Below are positions 1-8,717 of a DNA stretch of 64,000 bases, in pieces (positions within the stretch are counted from its first letter, which is position 1; each line of letters starts with the position of its first letter). The stretch is from positions 372,001 through 436,000 of the forward strand of contig NZ_CP050948.1 in assembly GCF_019443745.1 (NCBI RefSeq). The letters run 5' to 3'. The stretch comes from Iamia sp. SCSIO 61187 (lineage in GTDB: Bacteria > Actinomycetota > Acidimicrobiia > Acidimicrobiales > Iamiaceae). The notes under the pieces were generated by a model, which was not told where the DNA came from, ran no database searches, and worked only from the letters and a program-made list of their open reading frames with translations. A program made the translations under genes and the position numbers.

Positions 1-254
1 CACTAGGTCTCGTCGGACGCCTCGCTGGCGCTCGGCCTCCTCCTCGAGCTTGAGGTGCCTCGCTGCGCTCGGCGCCGAAGGTCGTCCCAGAGCCGGAGCC
101 CTCGTTCCTCGGGCACACGGCTCTTCGTGTGGGGGTTCCCCCCACGCCCCCAGCGGCTGCGCCGGGCCGCGGATCCTCCGCCTTCGATCGCGCCGGGTTC
201 GCAGGTCTGGTGGCGGCCTCGCGCTGGCACCGGGGCCCCACCTAGGGTCGCGGC
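1..254. other. Leading non-coding stretch before folD
   Basis: I see no convincing gene here. An imperfect G-run/C-run hairpin lies at 126-146 (CGTG-GGGGG pairing with CCCCC-CACG, one bulged T). A TAGGGT hexamer at 243-248 sits six bases before the folD ATG and is the likely -10 box of a leaderless folD transcript. The stretch may hold the tail of a gene that starts outside the window, but no frame shows recognisable protein motifs. Confidence 0.5.
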
Positions 255-1127
255 ATGACTGCTGCTTTGATGCCGGGGGGGCCGGTGGCCGATGCCGTGT
301 TCGCCGACCTGGTGCCGCGGATCGACGCGCTCCGGGCCGCGGGGCACACCCCGGGGCTGGCCACCGTGCTCATCGGCGACGACGGTCCCTCGGCCCGGTA
401 CGTCGGCATGAAGATGCGCAAGGCCGAGGAGCTCGGCTGCCACAGCCCCCACGTGCACCTGCCGGCCGACTGCACCACCGAGCAGGCGATCGAGGCGGTG
501 CAGCAGCTCAACGCCGACCCCGCCGTCGACGCCATGCTGGTCCAGCACCCGGCGCCGCCCCAGGTCGACTTCGACGCCGTGCTCATGGCCGTCGACCCCG
601 ACAAGGACGTCGACGGCATGCACCCCACCAACGTCGGCCGGCTGGCCCTGGGCATCCCCGGCCCCGTGTCGTGCACACCGGCCGGGATCGAGGCCATCCT
701 CGCCCACCACGGCGTCCCCGTCGCCGGGCGTCACGTGGTCGTCGTCGGCCGCGGCGTCACCATCGGCCGGCCCCTCAGCATCCTGCTGTCCCAGAAGCGG
801 CCGACGGCCAACGCCGCGGTGACCCTCGTCCACACCGGCGTCGACGACTGGGCCGACTACACCCGGGAGGCCGACATCCTCGTCGCCGCCGCCGGGGTCC
901 CCGGGATGATCCAGCCCGAGCACGTCCGTCCCGGTGGCGTCGTGGTCGGCGCCGGGGTTCGCTACGAGGGCCGGAGGCTCCTCCCCGACGTCGACGAGGC
1001 CTGCGAGGCCGTCGCCGGCTGGATCACGCCGCGCGTCGGCGGGGTCGGGCCGACGACCATCGCCATGCTGTTCCGCAACCTGGTCGAGGCGGCCGAGCGA
1101 CGCACCGGTGGTCAGGCCCCGGCTTGA
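255..1127 (+). CDS. folD: FolD, bifunctional 5,10-methylenetetrahydrofolate dehydrogenase/cyclohydrolase
   Basis: Cytosolic enzyme interconverting 5,10-methylene-THF and 10-formyl-THF with NADP. The 290 residues match the family length. The catalytic YxxxK pair is Y49/K53, the DKDVDG folate-site motif is at 116-121, and the C-terminal GGVGPTT motif is at 262-268. Two signatures are unusual: the loop normally written VQLPLP reads VQHPAPP (96-102), and the nucleotide-binding GRS motif reads GRGVTIGRP (165-173), with Gly replacing the usual Ser. The typical DVGI segment reads VVGAGV. The ATG at 255 lies six bases after TAGGGT (243-248), with no Shine-Dalgarno, so the transcript is probably leaderless. 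Another one-carbon gene, metF, lies about 4 kb downstream. It could instead be a diverged FolD paralogue with altered activity, but the fold assignment is firm. Confidence 0.9.
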   Translation: MTAALMPGGPVADAVFADLVPRIDALRAAGHTPGLATVLIGDDGPSARYVGMKMRKAEELGCHSPHVHLPADCTTEQAIEAVQQLNADPAVDAMLVQHPAPPQVDFDAVLMAVDPDKDVDGMHPTNVGRLALGIPGPVSCTPAGIEAILAHHGVPVAGRHVVVVGRGVTIGRPLSILLSQKRPTANAAVTLVHTGVDDWADYTREADILVAAAGVPGMIQPEHVRPGGVVVGAGVRYEGRRLLPDVDEACEAVAGWITPRVGGVGPTTIAMLFRNLVEAAERRTGGQAPA

Positions 1128-1146
1128 CGGCGACGCAATGCGGCCG

Positions 1147-1192
1147 TTCTGAGCCACGGGTGAGCCACCAGTGGCCGATCGGTGGCTCAGAA
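1147..1192. terminator. Hairpin between convergent folD and ABC exporter operon
   Basis: Perfect 11-bp inverted repeat TTCTGAGCCAC (1147-1157) / GTGGCTCAGAA (1182-1192) with a 24-nt loop that repeats the GAGCCAC word. It lies between the folD stop and the converging ABC permease stop, so it could terminate both. No U-tract follows. Confidence 0.5.
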
Positions 1193-1309
1193 GGGGGAGG
1201 CCGGGACTCCGGCCCTGGTCGCCGTGGGCAGGACCACGACAGCTGGAGCGCCACGGCCATCCGCCGCCACGTCCGGTCAGCCCGCGGCGTCGCAGGCTGA
1301 CCGGCCGGG

Positions 1310-2206
1310 CTACTGGACGTTCTTGCGGGTGTAGGCCCGCACCGCCAGCGGGGCGAAGACGCAGATGATGATGGCGACCCAGATCCAGCTGTAGAGCACA
1401 GGGTTCTGGAGCGACCAGGGGGCGTTGGCCGCCGGGTCGACCGAGGGGTTGCCGAACAGCTCCCGCAGTGAGTCCGAAAGGGTGGTCACCGGGTTCCACT
1501 CGGCGATGGTGCGCACGACCCCCGGCATGCCCTGGAGGGGGACGAAGGTCGAGGCGATGAACGTCAGGGGGAAGATGACGGCGAAGCCGATGCCGGTGAC
1601 GCCCTCGGGGGTGCCCACCATGGCGCCGAGCCAGATGCCGACCCAGATCATGGCGAAGGCGAACCCGACGGCCAGCCCGTAGGCCGCGACGGTGTCGACG
1701 ACGCTGCCCCGGACCCGCCAGCCGATGGCGTACCCGGTCACCGACATGATGATGATCGGCAGCATCGTCTTGATGAGGTTGGACACGGCGTAGCCGGCGA
1801 TGACCGCGCCCCGGGCGATGGGCAGCGACCGGAACCGGTCGATGGCCTGGTTCTTCTGGTCGTTGGCGATGCTCATGGCCGCTCCGAAGGCGGTGAAGAC
1901 CAGCGTCTGGGCCATGATCCCGGCCAGCAGGAACTCGCGGTAGACGCGGGGCTCGTCGGGGAACCCGGGGATCCGGATGGAGCCGCCGAAGACGTAGGCG
2001 AACAGCACCACGAACATGATGGGCTGGATGGTGGCGTCGCTCAGCTGCTCGGGCTGGCGCTTCATGTGGACGAGGCCCCGCTTGGCCAGCACCCACGTGT
2101 CGTGGGCCAGGCCCCGGCTGGGTCGGGCCAGCGAGGAGGCGTCGCCGGGCGTGGAGCCGATGGGCTCCGCCCGCTTGGTGAGGTCCGGTGTGGTCGTGGC
2201 GGTCAT
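1310..2206 (-). CDS. ABC-2 type exporter permease (DrrB-like)
   Basis: Integral membrane subunit of an ATP-driven exporter, 298 residues. After a hydrophilic N-terminus of about 60 residues it has about six hydrophobic helices, including a stretch beginning TIQPIMFVVLFAYVFGG, a central segment with NLIKTMLPIIIM, and a final helix near the C-terminus. This is the usual DrrB/ABC2_membrane layout. Its ATG overlaps the stop of the upstream ATPase gene in a TGATG junction, implying translational coupling. Substrate is unknown: the family exports antibiotics, lipids or glycoconjugates. Confidence 0.88.
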   Translation of the reverse strand: MTATTTPDLTKRAEPIGSTPGDASSLARPSRGLAHDTWVLAKRGLVHMKRQPEQLSDATIQPIMFVVLFAYVFGGSIRIPGFPDEPRVYREFLLAGIMAQTLVFTAFGAAMSIANDQKNQAIDRFRSLPIARGAVIAGYAVSNLIKTMLPIIIMSVTGYAIGWRVRGSVVDTVAAYGLAVGFAFAMIWVGIWLGAMVGTPEGVTGIGFAVIFPLTFIASTFVPLQGMPGVVRTIAEWNPVTTLSDSLRELFGNPSVDPAANAPWSLQNPVLYSWIWVAIIICVFAPLAVRAYTRKNVQ

Positions 2207-3177
2207 CAGGAGGCCTCCTGCATCTCTTCGTCTTCGAGCGGCTTGCCGGTGAGGGTGAGGAACACCTCGTCGAGGGTCGGCTGGCGCAGGCTGAGGTCCT
2301 CGACGCCGAGCCCGCACTCGGCCAGGGCGTCGGCCACGCGCCCGAGGCTGGCGACGCCGTCCTGGGTGGGGGCGACGGCGGTGCGCACGGGGCGGTCGAG
2401 CGTGGGCTCGGCGCCGGTGATGCGGGCCAGGATGGCGGCGGCCTCCTCGAGCCGGTCGAGCTCGGAGACGGTGACACCGATGTTGTCCCCGCCCACCTGG
2501 CGCTTGAGGCTGCGGGCGTCGCCGTGGGCGATGACCTTGCCGTGGTCGATGACGAGGATGTCGTCGGCCAGGCGGTCGGCCTCCTCGAGGTACTGCGTGG
2601 TGAGGAGGATGGTGGTGCCCCCCTCGGTGAGGGTGTCGAGCACGTCCCACAGCTCGGCCCGGGCCCGGGGGTCGAGGCCGGTGGTGGGCTCGTCGAGGAA
2701 CAGGATGTGCGGGTCGGCGATCAGCGTCGAGGACAGGTCGAGCCGCCGCCGCATGCCGCCGGAGTAGTCGCCGACGACCCGGTCGCCGGCGTCGGCCAGG
2801 TTGAACTGCTCGAGCAGGGCGCCGGCCCGGAGCTTGGCGTCGCGCCGACCGAGCTGCTGGAGCTCGCCGATCATCACCAGGTTCTCCCGGCCGGTGAGCA
2901 GCGGGTCGACCGTCGCATCCTGGGCGGCGAGCCCGATCCGGCGGCGCACCTCGGTGGCCTGGGTGCGGACGTCGAAGCCGGCGACGGTGGCGGTGCCCTC
3001 GTCGGCGACCGACAGGGTCGTGAGGATGCGCACGGTGGTGGTCTTGCCGGCGCCGTTCGGGCCGAGGATCGACGTCACCGTGCCGGTCGGGACGGTGACG
3101 TCGACCCCGCCCAGGGCGGTCTTGGCGCCGAAGCGCTTGACCAGCCCGTGGGCGTCGATGGCCAGGGACGAGCTCAT
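2206..3177 (-). CDS. ABC exporter ATP-binding protein (DrrA-like)
   Basis: ATPase of the same exporter, 323 residues. It shows Walker A GPNGAGKTTT, signature YSGGMRRRLDLSS, and Walker B ILFLDEPTTGLDPRAR with the D-loop, then a C-terminal DrrA-type extension of about 100 residues (DUF4162-like). I chose the internal ATG at 3177 because family members begin just before the first beta strand (AIDAHGLVKRFG). An in-frame upstream start (3288) would add 37 residues of low complexity. A GGAG lies about 10 nt upstream of the chosen ATG. It is first in a two-gene operon with the permease. Confidence 0.9.
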   Translation of the reverse strand: MSSSLAIDAHGLVKRFGAKTALGGVDVTVPTGTVTSILGPNGAGKTTTVRILTTLSVADEGTATVAGFDVRTQATEVRRRIGLAAQDATVDPLLTGRENLVMIGELQQLGRRDAKLRAGALLEQFNLADAGDRVVGDYSGGMRRRLDLSSTLIADPHILFLDEPTTGLDPRARAELWDVLDTLTEGGTTILLTTQYLEEADRLADDILVIDHGKVIAHGDARSLKRQVGGDNIGVTVSELDRLEEAAAILARITGAEPTLDRPVRTAVAPTQDGVASLGRVADALAECGLGVEDLSLRQPTLDEVFLTLTGKPLEDEEMQEAS

Positions 3178-3431
3178 GAGGGGGTCTCCGGGGGTGGTGT
3201 CTCGGACGGGGGCGAGCGGACCGAGGGGGCGGACATGCTGGCAGGTGGTCGTCGTGGGGGCGACGGGATTTCCGACGGGGTCGGCCACTGTGCGCTCCTG
3301 AAGTGGCCATCTCGTGACCGCTCCAGAGGCGTCTCGGGGGAGTGACCGCCCTGGGGTCGGGGACTCATCGGTGGGGTGGGGGGCACGGTAGGACCTCGTC
3401 CCGAGTTGAGGTCAACGGTCTGCGACGCAGG

Positions 3432-3827
3432 TCACCCGGAGGCGCCGTCGGGCTCGCTGAGCCCGTGGTGGCAGCCCTCCGAGTCGCGGAGCTGGGCCCA
3501 GCGGGTGCCGGGCTTCCACGGCGCCTCGGACGGCGGCACCGGGAACTCGACACCTCTGGCGGTCAGCTCGGCGTGGGTCGCGCCGAGGTCGTCGACGTCC
3601 CACCACACGCTGGAGGCCTCGACGCGGGGGTCGTCCGGTCCTGACGCCCGCGAGAGCACGAGGTAGGTGGTGCCGCGGGGTGGCGCGACCTCGATCCAGC
3701 GCTCGCCGGTCTCGGGGTCCATCGGGGCGTCGCGCTGCAGCCGCCAGCCGACCGTCTCGGTCCAGAACCGCAGGGCCCTGTCCTGGTCGTGGACGAAGGT
3801 GCAGACGAACTTCGGGCTGGTGATCAC
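3432..3827 (-). CDS. VOC (glyoxalase/bleomycin-resistance fold) protein
   Basis: Small 131-residue metalloenzyme-fold protein. The N-terminal pattern KFVCTFVHDQDRALRFW and the closing GCHHGLSEPDG are typical of glyoxalase/dioxygenase-superfamily proteins of unknown substrate. The GTG start at 3827 is supported by GGAGG seven bases upstream; a much longer in-frame extension runs antisense through the PadR gene and is rejected. It diverges from the PadR regulator across a palindromic operator, so PadR probably controls it. Precise activity cannot be read from the sequence. Confidence 0.82.
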   Translation of the reverse strand: MITSPKFVCTFVHDQDRALRFWTETVGWRLQRDAPMDPETGERWIEVAPPRGTTYLVLSRASGPDDPRVEASSVWWDVDDLGATHAELTARGVEFPVPPSEAPWKPGTRWAQLRDSEGCHHGLSEPDGASG

Positions 3828-3851
3828 GGGCCGCCTCCGGTTCTTCCGGTT

Positions 3852-3869
3852 CGGAACAATGTTGTTCCG
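3852..3869. promoter_or_regulatory. Palindromic operator between VOC gene and padR-like gene
   Basis: CGGAACAA-TG-TTGTTCCG, a perfect 8-bp inverted repeat with a 2-nt centre. It is 25 nt upstream of the VOC start codon and overlaps the expected -35 region of the PadR gene, whose -10 would be TAGGGT at 3881-3886. Its location suggests the PadR protein binds here, repressing itself and the divergent gene. Confidence 0.6.
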
Positions 3870-3893
3870 CCTAGGAATACTAGGGTGGGTCCC

Positions 3894-4478
3894 GTGGGTC
3901 AAGACCTCTCCACCACCGGTGCCGCCGTGCTCAGCCTGCTGACGTTCGGGGACGCCTCGGGCTACGAGCTGCGCACCCGCGCCGACGCCACCCTGCGGTT
4001 CTTCTTCGCCGCTCCGGCGATGAGCCAGATCTACGCCGAGCTCGAGCGGCTGGACGCCGCCGGCCTGGTCGCCAGCCGGGAGATGAAGCGGCCCGGGGCC
4101 CGCCCCGGTCGCGTGTGGCGGCTCACCCCGAAGGGGCGCCGCCGCCTGGCTCGGTGGGCCGCCGAGGAGCCCGTCGCCCCCACCGTGTTCCGCCACCACC
4201 TCGCCCTCCGGCTGATGCTGGGGGCGCTGGTCGCGCCCAGCCGGCTCCAGGAGATGGTCGACGAGCACGTGGCGACCGTCCTCGCCGACCGCGACGCCCT
4301 CCAGGCCGTCCTCGACGACCTCGACCCCGACGACCCGGCCACCGCCCACGCCGCGGTGGTCGCCGAGTGGGGGATCGCGACCTACGCCACCGAGCTGGCC
4401 GAGATGGCCCGCATCCGCGAGCGCCTGGCCGCGCTGCCGTCACCCGGCGCCGCCGAGGGGCGTGCCGCCGAGGGCTGA
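3894..4478 (+). CDS. PadR-family transcriptional regulator
   Basis: A 194-residue DNA-binding protein with an N-terminal PadR winged helix (VLSLLTFGDASGYELRTRA..., then QIYAELERLDAAGLVASREM and RVWRLTPKGRRRLARW) and a C-terminal Vir-type helical dimerisation half. The GTG at 3894 follows TAGGGT (3881-3886) by seven bases, the leaderless arrangement seen throughout this window. Longer in-frame starts would put the operator inside the coding region. It faces the VOC gene across a perfect palindrome. The effector is probably a small aromatic or toxic compound by family analogy only. Confidence 0.87.
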   Translation: MGQDLSTTGAAVLSLLTFGDASGYELRTRADATLRFFFAAPAMSQIYAELERLDAAGLVASREMKRPGARPGRVWRLTPKGRRRLARWAAEEPVAPTVFRHHLALRLMLGALVAPSRLQEMVDEHVATVLADRDALQAVLDDLDPDDPATAHAAVVAEWGIATYATELAEMARIRERLAALPSPGAAEGRAAEG

Positions 4479-4505
4479 GGGCGGCGGGGGGCGTAGCGTC
4501 CCGCC

Positions 4506-4883
4506 ATGCCCGGCGCCCCCATCACCCGCCTGTCGATGGTCTACGACGCCGACGGCACGCTGGTGGGCGAGGTCCGCTACGTCGTCGGGCACCTCCTGGG
4601 CCGCGCCCGCTGCGACCTGTGCGACATCACGCACGGTGGGCTCCGGCGCCGGGCCTCGTTCGACGACCTGATCGCCTCACTCCCCGTGCCGGCCGACGTC
4701 GTGCACCGCGACGAGCAGAGCCCGGAGCTGGCGGTCTTCACCGCCGGGCGGCTGGCCTGCGTCGTGGGTCACACCGGCGACGGGCTGGAGGTGCTCGTCG
4801 GGCGCGAGGACCTGGCCGCGTGCGAGGGCAGCGTCGATCGCCTGGCCGACGTCCTCCGCCCCCGCCTGGCCCACCGCACCTGA
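4506..4883 (+). CDS. Conserved hypothetical protein with CDLCDITHG motif
   Basis: A 125-residue protein I cannot assign a function to. It has a conserved-looking CDLCDITHG segment (about residues 39-47) where a CxxC pair and a His could bind metal or be redox active, preceded by HLLGRARC. There is no signal peptide or membrane segment. A TAGCGT box at 4494-4499 lies six bases before the ATG, suggesting leaderless expression from its own promoter. It sits between the PadR gene and metF, 27 nt after the former. Confidence 0.72.
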   Translation: MPGAPITRLSMVYDADGTLVGEVRYVVGHLLGRARCDLCDITHGGLRRRASFDDLIASLPVPADVVHRDEQSPELAVFTAGRLACVVGHTGDGLEVLVGREDLAACEGSVDRLADVLRPRLAHRT

Positions 4884-4931
4884 GCCCGGATCCGTGGGCC
4901 TCGGCCCCGGGCGACCACGTACTCTGCACGG

Positions 4932-5810
4932 ATGGCCAAGATCGCCGACCTGCTCGCCGCCGGCCGCACGGTCTCGTTCGAGTTCCCCCCGCCCAAGACG
5001 CCCGAGGCCCTCGTCACCTTCGACGAGACGATGGAGGACCTCGCCGGGCTGCGCCCGTCGTTCATCTCGGTGACCTACGGGGCCCTGGGCACGACCCGTG
5101 ACACGACCCGCGACGTCGTCATCCGCGTCGACAAGGAGCGTGACTTCCCGGCCGTCCCCCACCTGACCTGCGTGGGCCACACCCGGGCCGACATGGAGGA
5201 CCTGCTCGTCCACTACCGGGACGCAGGCATCGAGAACATCCTCGCCCTCGCCGGCGACCCGCCCGCCGACGGGTCCGACGCCGGCGGCGACTTCACCTAC
5301 GCCACCGAGCTGATCGAGATGATCCGGGAGGTCGGCGACTTCGGCATCGTCGTGGCCGCCTTCCCCGAGGTCCACCCGCGCTCCGCGGACCGGGAGACCG
5401 ACCGGCGGTACCTGGCCGCCAAGCTGGCCCAGGCCGACGCCGCCATCTCTCAGTTCTTCTACGACCCGTCCGACTACCTGAGGATGGTCGAGGAGCTCGA
5501 TGCGCTGGGGTGCACCACCCCCGTGATCCCGGGCGTGATGCCGTTCATCAGCGTGGCCGGACTCCGCCGCATGGCCGCGATGAACGGCAGCGCCATCCCC
5601 GCGGCCCTGGAGCCGCGGCTCGAGAAGGTCGACGGCGACAAGGAGGCCACCCGGGCGCTCGGTGTCGAGGTGGCCAGCGAGCTCGGTGCCCGCCTCCTCG
5701 AGGAGGGCGTGCCGGGGCTCCACCTCTACACCATGAACCGGGCCCGCTCGGTCCGCGAGGTGTGCGCCAACCTCGGCGTGCTGCAGGGCGACGGGAGCGC
5801 TCCCGGCTGA
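4932..5810 (+). CDS. metF: MetF, 5,10-methylenetetrahydrofolate reductase
   Basis: FAD-dependent enzyme reducing 5,10-methylene-THF to 5-methyl-THF for methionine synthesis. The 292 residues match bacterial MetF. Visible landmarks are the N-terminal VSFEFPPPKTPEA, the FISVTYGALG strand with its catalytic-region Thr/Tyr, LTCVGHTRADM, NILALAGDPPADG, and the C-terminal GLHLYTMNRA. TACTCT (4920-4925) sits six bases before the ATG, again leaderless in style. The DUF4012 gene follows after 16 nt and may be co-transcribed. Confidence 0.95.
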   Translation: MAKIADLLAAGRTVSFEFPPPKTPEALVTFDETMEDLAGLRPSFISVTYGALGTTRDTTRDVVIRVDKERDFPAVPHLTCVGHTRADMEDLLVHYRDAGIENILALAGDPPADGSDAGGDFTYATELIEMIREVGDFGIVVAAFPEVHPRSADRETDRRYLAAKLAQADAAISQFFYDPSDYLRMVEELDALGCTTPVIPGVMPFISVAGLRRMAAMNGSAIPAALEPRLEKVDGDKEATRALGVEVASELGARLLEEGVPGLHLYTMNRARSVREVCANLGVLQGDGSAPG

Positions 5811-5826
5811 TCGCCGGGGGCAGCCG

Positions 5827-8223
5827 GTGGCCGCCTCCGTCGCGCCGCGGCGCGCCCCGGCGCTGGCCCCGGCCGAGGTCGAGGCCCTGGTCATCGGGGG
5901 CCTCGCCACCGTCGCCGCCTTCGTCGCGGGCCTGGCCGGGGCGGCGCCGACCGGGGTGGAGCGGACCGACGTGGTCCTCACCGGCCTCCTCGCCGCGGTC
6001 GTCACCGCCCTCGGGGCGAGGGCGACCCCGGTGGCCCTCGCCGTCGCCGCCGCCGTCGCCCTGGTGGCCGGTGAGACCGCCGCCCTCCGCGGCCTGGCCC
6101 TGGTCGCCCTGGTGCTCGTCGTCCCGGTGGCCCGCGGCGTCGGCGCCCTGCCCCGCCGGCTCGACGAGCGGGCGGTCCTCCCGCCGGTCCCGCCTTTGGC
6201 GACCCTTGCGGCCGGCCTGTCCGCCCTGCTGACCGTCCAGGTCGTGCTCCGCCTCCCGCAGACCGAGCCGGTCCGGGCCTCCGCCGCCGTCGCGGCCGTC
6301 GTGCTGGTCGTCCTGGCCGTGTCGGGGTGGCGCCGCACCGGACCGGCGGTGCGCCGGGTCGGCCGTCGGGTCGGCGCCGCCGTGGTGCTCCTGGGGCTGG
6401 TGGGCCTGGGGACCGGCGTGGCTGCGGGTGTCCTGGCGGCGGGGTCGCTCGAGGACGGGTCGACCGCGTCGGACGACGGCCTCGACGCGGTGCGGGCCGG
6501 CGACCAGGACGAGGCCGAGCGCACGTTCCGCCGCGCCGCCGACGAGCTGGGCGCGGCCCTCGACCTCACCCGCGCCTGGTGGAGCCTCCCTGCCCGCCAC
6601 ACGCCGGTGGTGGCCCAGCAGATCGCCGCCCTCGACGCCATCGCCGACGGCGGGGGCGCCACCGCCCGGCTCGCGGCCGACGGCGCCGGGCGGCTCGACG
6701 CCGAGCGGCTGCGCCTGGTCGACGGGCGCCTCGACCCGGCGGCCGTGGCCGATGCCCGGCCCGTGCTGGAGGAGGTGGCCGCCGCCACCGCCGACCTCCA
6801 CGCCGACCTGGCGTCGCCCGCCCGTCGGTCGGTCTGGCAGATCCCCCCCGTCGCCGAGGGCCTCGACGACGTGACCGACGCGGTGGGCGACGCCGAGGGC
6901 AGCGCCCGCACCGGCGCCCTGGCCGCCGCGGTCGGACCCGACCTGCTGGGCATCGACGGTGAGGCCCGGTACTTCGTCGCCTTCGTCAGCCCCTCGGAGG
7001 CCCGGGGCACCGGCTTCCTCGGCAACTACGGCGTCCTCAGCGTGCGCGACGGCGAGGTCGACCTGGTCGAGGTGGGCCGCAACGACGAGCTGAACCGCGC
7101 CGGCGACGACCCCAAGGAGATCACCGGCCCGCCGGACTACCTCGCCCGCTACGCCCGCTTCGAGCCCGAGACCACCTGGGAGAACGTCACCTTCACCCCC
7201 GACGGCCCGACCGCCGGCCAGGTCATGGCCGAGCTGTACGCGCAGTCCGGGGGCGAGCCCGTCGACGGTGTGATCCGGATCGACCCGACCGGCCTGGCCC
7301 GCCTGCTCCGGCTCACCGGGCCGGTCACCATCGCCGGCCTGCCCTACCCCCTGGACGCCACCAACGTGGTGTCGTTCCTCCAGGTCGAGCAGTACCGCCT
7401 GTTCGAGGTGGCCGAGGATCGCTCGGACCTGCTCGGGCAGGTGGCCGAGGGCGTCTTCACCGAGCTCACGACCGGGGCGGGACCGGCGCCGGCCCGCCTC
7501 GCCCGGTCCCTCGGGCCCGCCGTCGAGGGCGGCCACCTGTCGGTGTGGCTGCGCTCGGAACAGGGTCGCCAGCTCGTCGAGCGGCTGGGCGCCGACGGGG
7601 CCGTGCCCGCCGTCGTCGACGACGGCTTCGGCGTCGTGAGCCAGAACGCCGGGGGCGGGAAGATCGACGTCTTCATGCAGCGGACCATCCGCTACGACGC
7701 CACGGTCGACGCTGCGACCGGCGCCGTCACCGCCACTGCCGTGATCGGCCTCCACAACCAGGCCCCGGAGGCGGGCGAGCCGCCGTACCTGATCGGCAAC
7801 CTCATCGACGCGCCCACGGGCACCAACCGCACCTGGCTGTCGGTGTACTCGCCGCTCGACCTGGTGGGGTTGTCGGTCGACGGCCAGGAGGTCACCGCCG
7901 ACGAGGGGGTGGAGCTGGGCCGCAACGTCTGGTCCCTCTTCGTCGACATCCCCCCGGGCGCCGAGGCCACGGTCACGGTCGAGCTGGCCGGCCAGGTCGA
8001 CCTGTCCGACGGCACGTACCGCTTCGACCTGCTGCCCCAGACCACGGTGCGGCCCGACGACGTCCGCGTGAGCGCGACCTTCGCCGACGCCCACATCGCC
8101 GCCGTCGCCGCCGGCCGGCCGCCCCCGGGCGGGGTCGAGGTCGACGGGGCGACGGTGCGCGCCCGCAGCGGTGACGAGCAGGGGACCTGGGCCGTCGCCG
8201 TGGCCGTGGAGCGGCCGGGCTAG
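5827..8223 (+). CDS. DUF4012 multi-pass membrane protein
   Basis: A 798-residue protein. The first ~210 residues hold about seven hydrophobic Ala/Val/Leu helices. A long extracytoplasmic part follows, with a predicted helical region (210-370) and then the DUF4012 signature RYFVAFVSPSEARGTGFLGNYG starting near residue 380. The family is widespread in actinobacteria and often neighbours polysaccharide or cell-envelope genes; its biochemical role is unknown. The GTG start at 5827 has a G-rich stretch just upstream and follows metF by 16 nt. The downstream neighbour is an LAXTG surface protein, consistent with an envelope role (inference). Confidence 0.83.
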   Translation: MAASVAPRRAPALAPAEVEALVIGGLATVAAFVAGLAGAAPTGVERTDVVLTGLLAAVVTALGARATPVALAVAAAVALVAGETAALRGLALVALVLVVPVARGVGALPRRLDERAVLPPVPPLATLAAGLSALLTVQVVLRLPQTEPVRASAAVAAVVLVVLAVSGWRRTGPAVRRVGRRVGAAVVLLGLVGLGTGVAAGVLAAGSLEDGSTASDDGLDAVRAGDQDEAERTFRRAADELGAALDLTRAWWSLPARHTPVVAQQIAALDAIADGGGATARLAADGAGRLDAERLRLVDGRLDPAAVADARPVLEEVAAATADLHADLASPARRSVWQIPPVAEGLDDVTDAVGDAEGSARTGALAAAVGPDLLGIDGEARYFVAFVSPSEARGTGFLGNYGVLSVRDGEVDLVEVGRNDELNRAGDDPKEITGPPDYLARYARFEPETTWENVTFTPDGPTAGQVMAELYAQSGGEPVDGVIRIDPTGLARLLRLTGPVTIAGLPYPLDATNVVSFLQVEQYRLFEVAEDRSDLLGQVAEGVFTELTTGAGPAPARLARSLGPAVEGGHLSVWLRSEQGRQLVERLGADGAVPAVVDDGFGVVSQNAGGGKIDVFMQRTIRYDATVDAATGAVTATAVIGLHNQAPEAGEPPYLIGNLIDAPTGTNRTWLSVYSPLDLVGLSVDGQEVTADEGVELGRNVWSLFVDIPPGAEATVTVELAGQVDLSDGTYRFDLLPQTTVRPDDVRVSATFADAHIAAVAAGRPPPGGVEVDGATVRARSGDEQGTWAVAVAVERPG

Positions 8224-8354
8224 CGGCCCGCCATCAGCGAGCCGGGGACCGGCGCCCCGCCAGCCCGGCACTCTCCGAGGTGGGTCCGGACCGAAGATCA
8301 CGCACAGTGGTATGGTGGGGGTGACCGCAGATCACCCATCGTCGGGGAAGCCCC

Positions 8355-8630
8355 ATGCTCCGCAAGCTCGTCTTCGTGCTCATCGCCCTGGCCCTGCCGC
8401 TCGTCGCGGCCCAGGCCGCCTCCGCCCAGCAGTACCCGCCCACGGGCGAGGGCGGCACCACCGTCCCCCAGCAGCAGAGCCCGCCGCCCGAGGGCGGCGC
8501 CGAGGCCCCCCTGGCCCGGACCGGCACCGACGTCGCCGTCCTCGGCGGGGTGGCGGTCGTGCTGCTCGCCGGGGGCGCCGTGGTCGTGGTGGCCAGCCGT
8601 CGCCGGGCCCTCGCCACCGTCCGCCCCTGA
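8355..8630 (+). CDS. Small secreted LAXTG (class E sortase-type) cell-wall protein
   Basis: A 91-residue protein. Residues 1-28 form a signal peptide ending AQAASA, then a short Pro/Gln/Gly-rich segment, then an LARTG motif followed by a hydrophobic helix and a charged RRR tail. This is a complete sortase sorting signal; the LAXTG form is the type used by class E sortases in high-GC actinobacteria. The mature peptide is only about 35 residues, so it may be a cell-wall peptide or adaptor rather than an enzyme. Upstream, TATGGT at 8311-8316 is a plausible -10, and a small GGGTGA/TCACCC hairpin sits in the leader. No sortase gene is in the window. Confidence 0.8.
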   Translation: MLRKLVFVLIALALPLVAAQAASAQQYPPTGEGGTTVPQQQSPPPEGGAEAPLARTGTDVAVLGGVAVVLLAGGAVVVVASRRRALATVRP

Positions 8631-8717
8631 CGGCCCGGCGGGGAGACGCTCGTGGGGTGACGGGCGTGACCTGAGGCGCGTGGAGTGAGGGGCCGCGGGA
8701 CCCCCTACGATCGCCGG

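Noticed and set aside
1-254. A tRNA or small RNA in the leading stretch, suggested by the hairpin at 126-146
   Set aside because: No cloverleaf, T-loop GTTCGA-type arrangement or acceptor pairing could be found.
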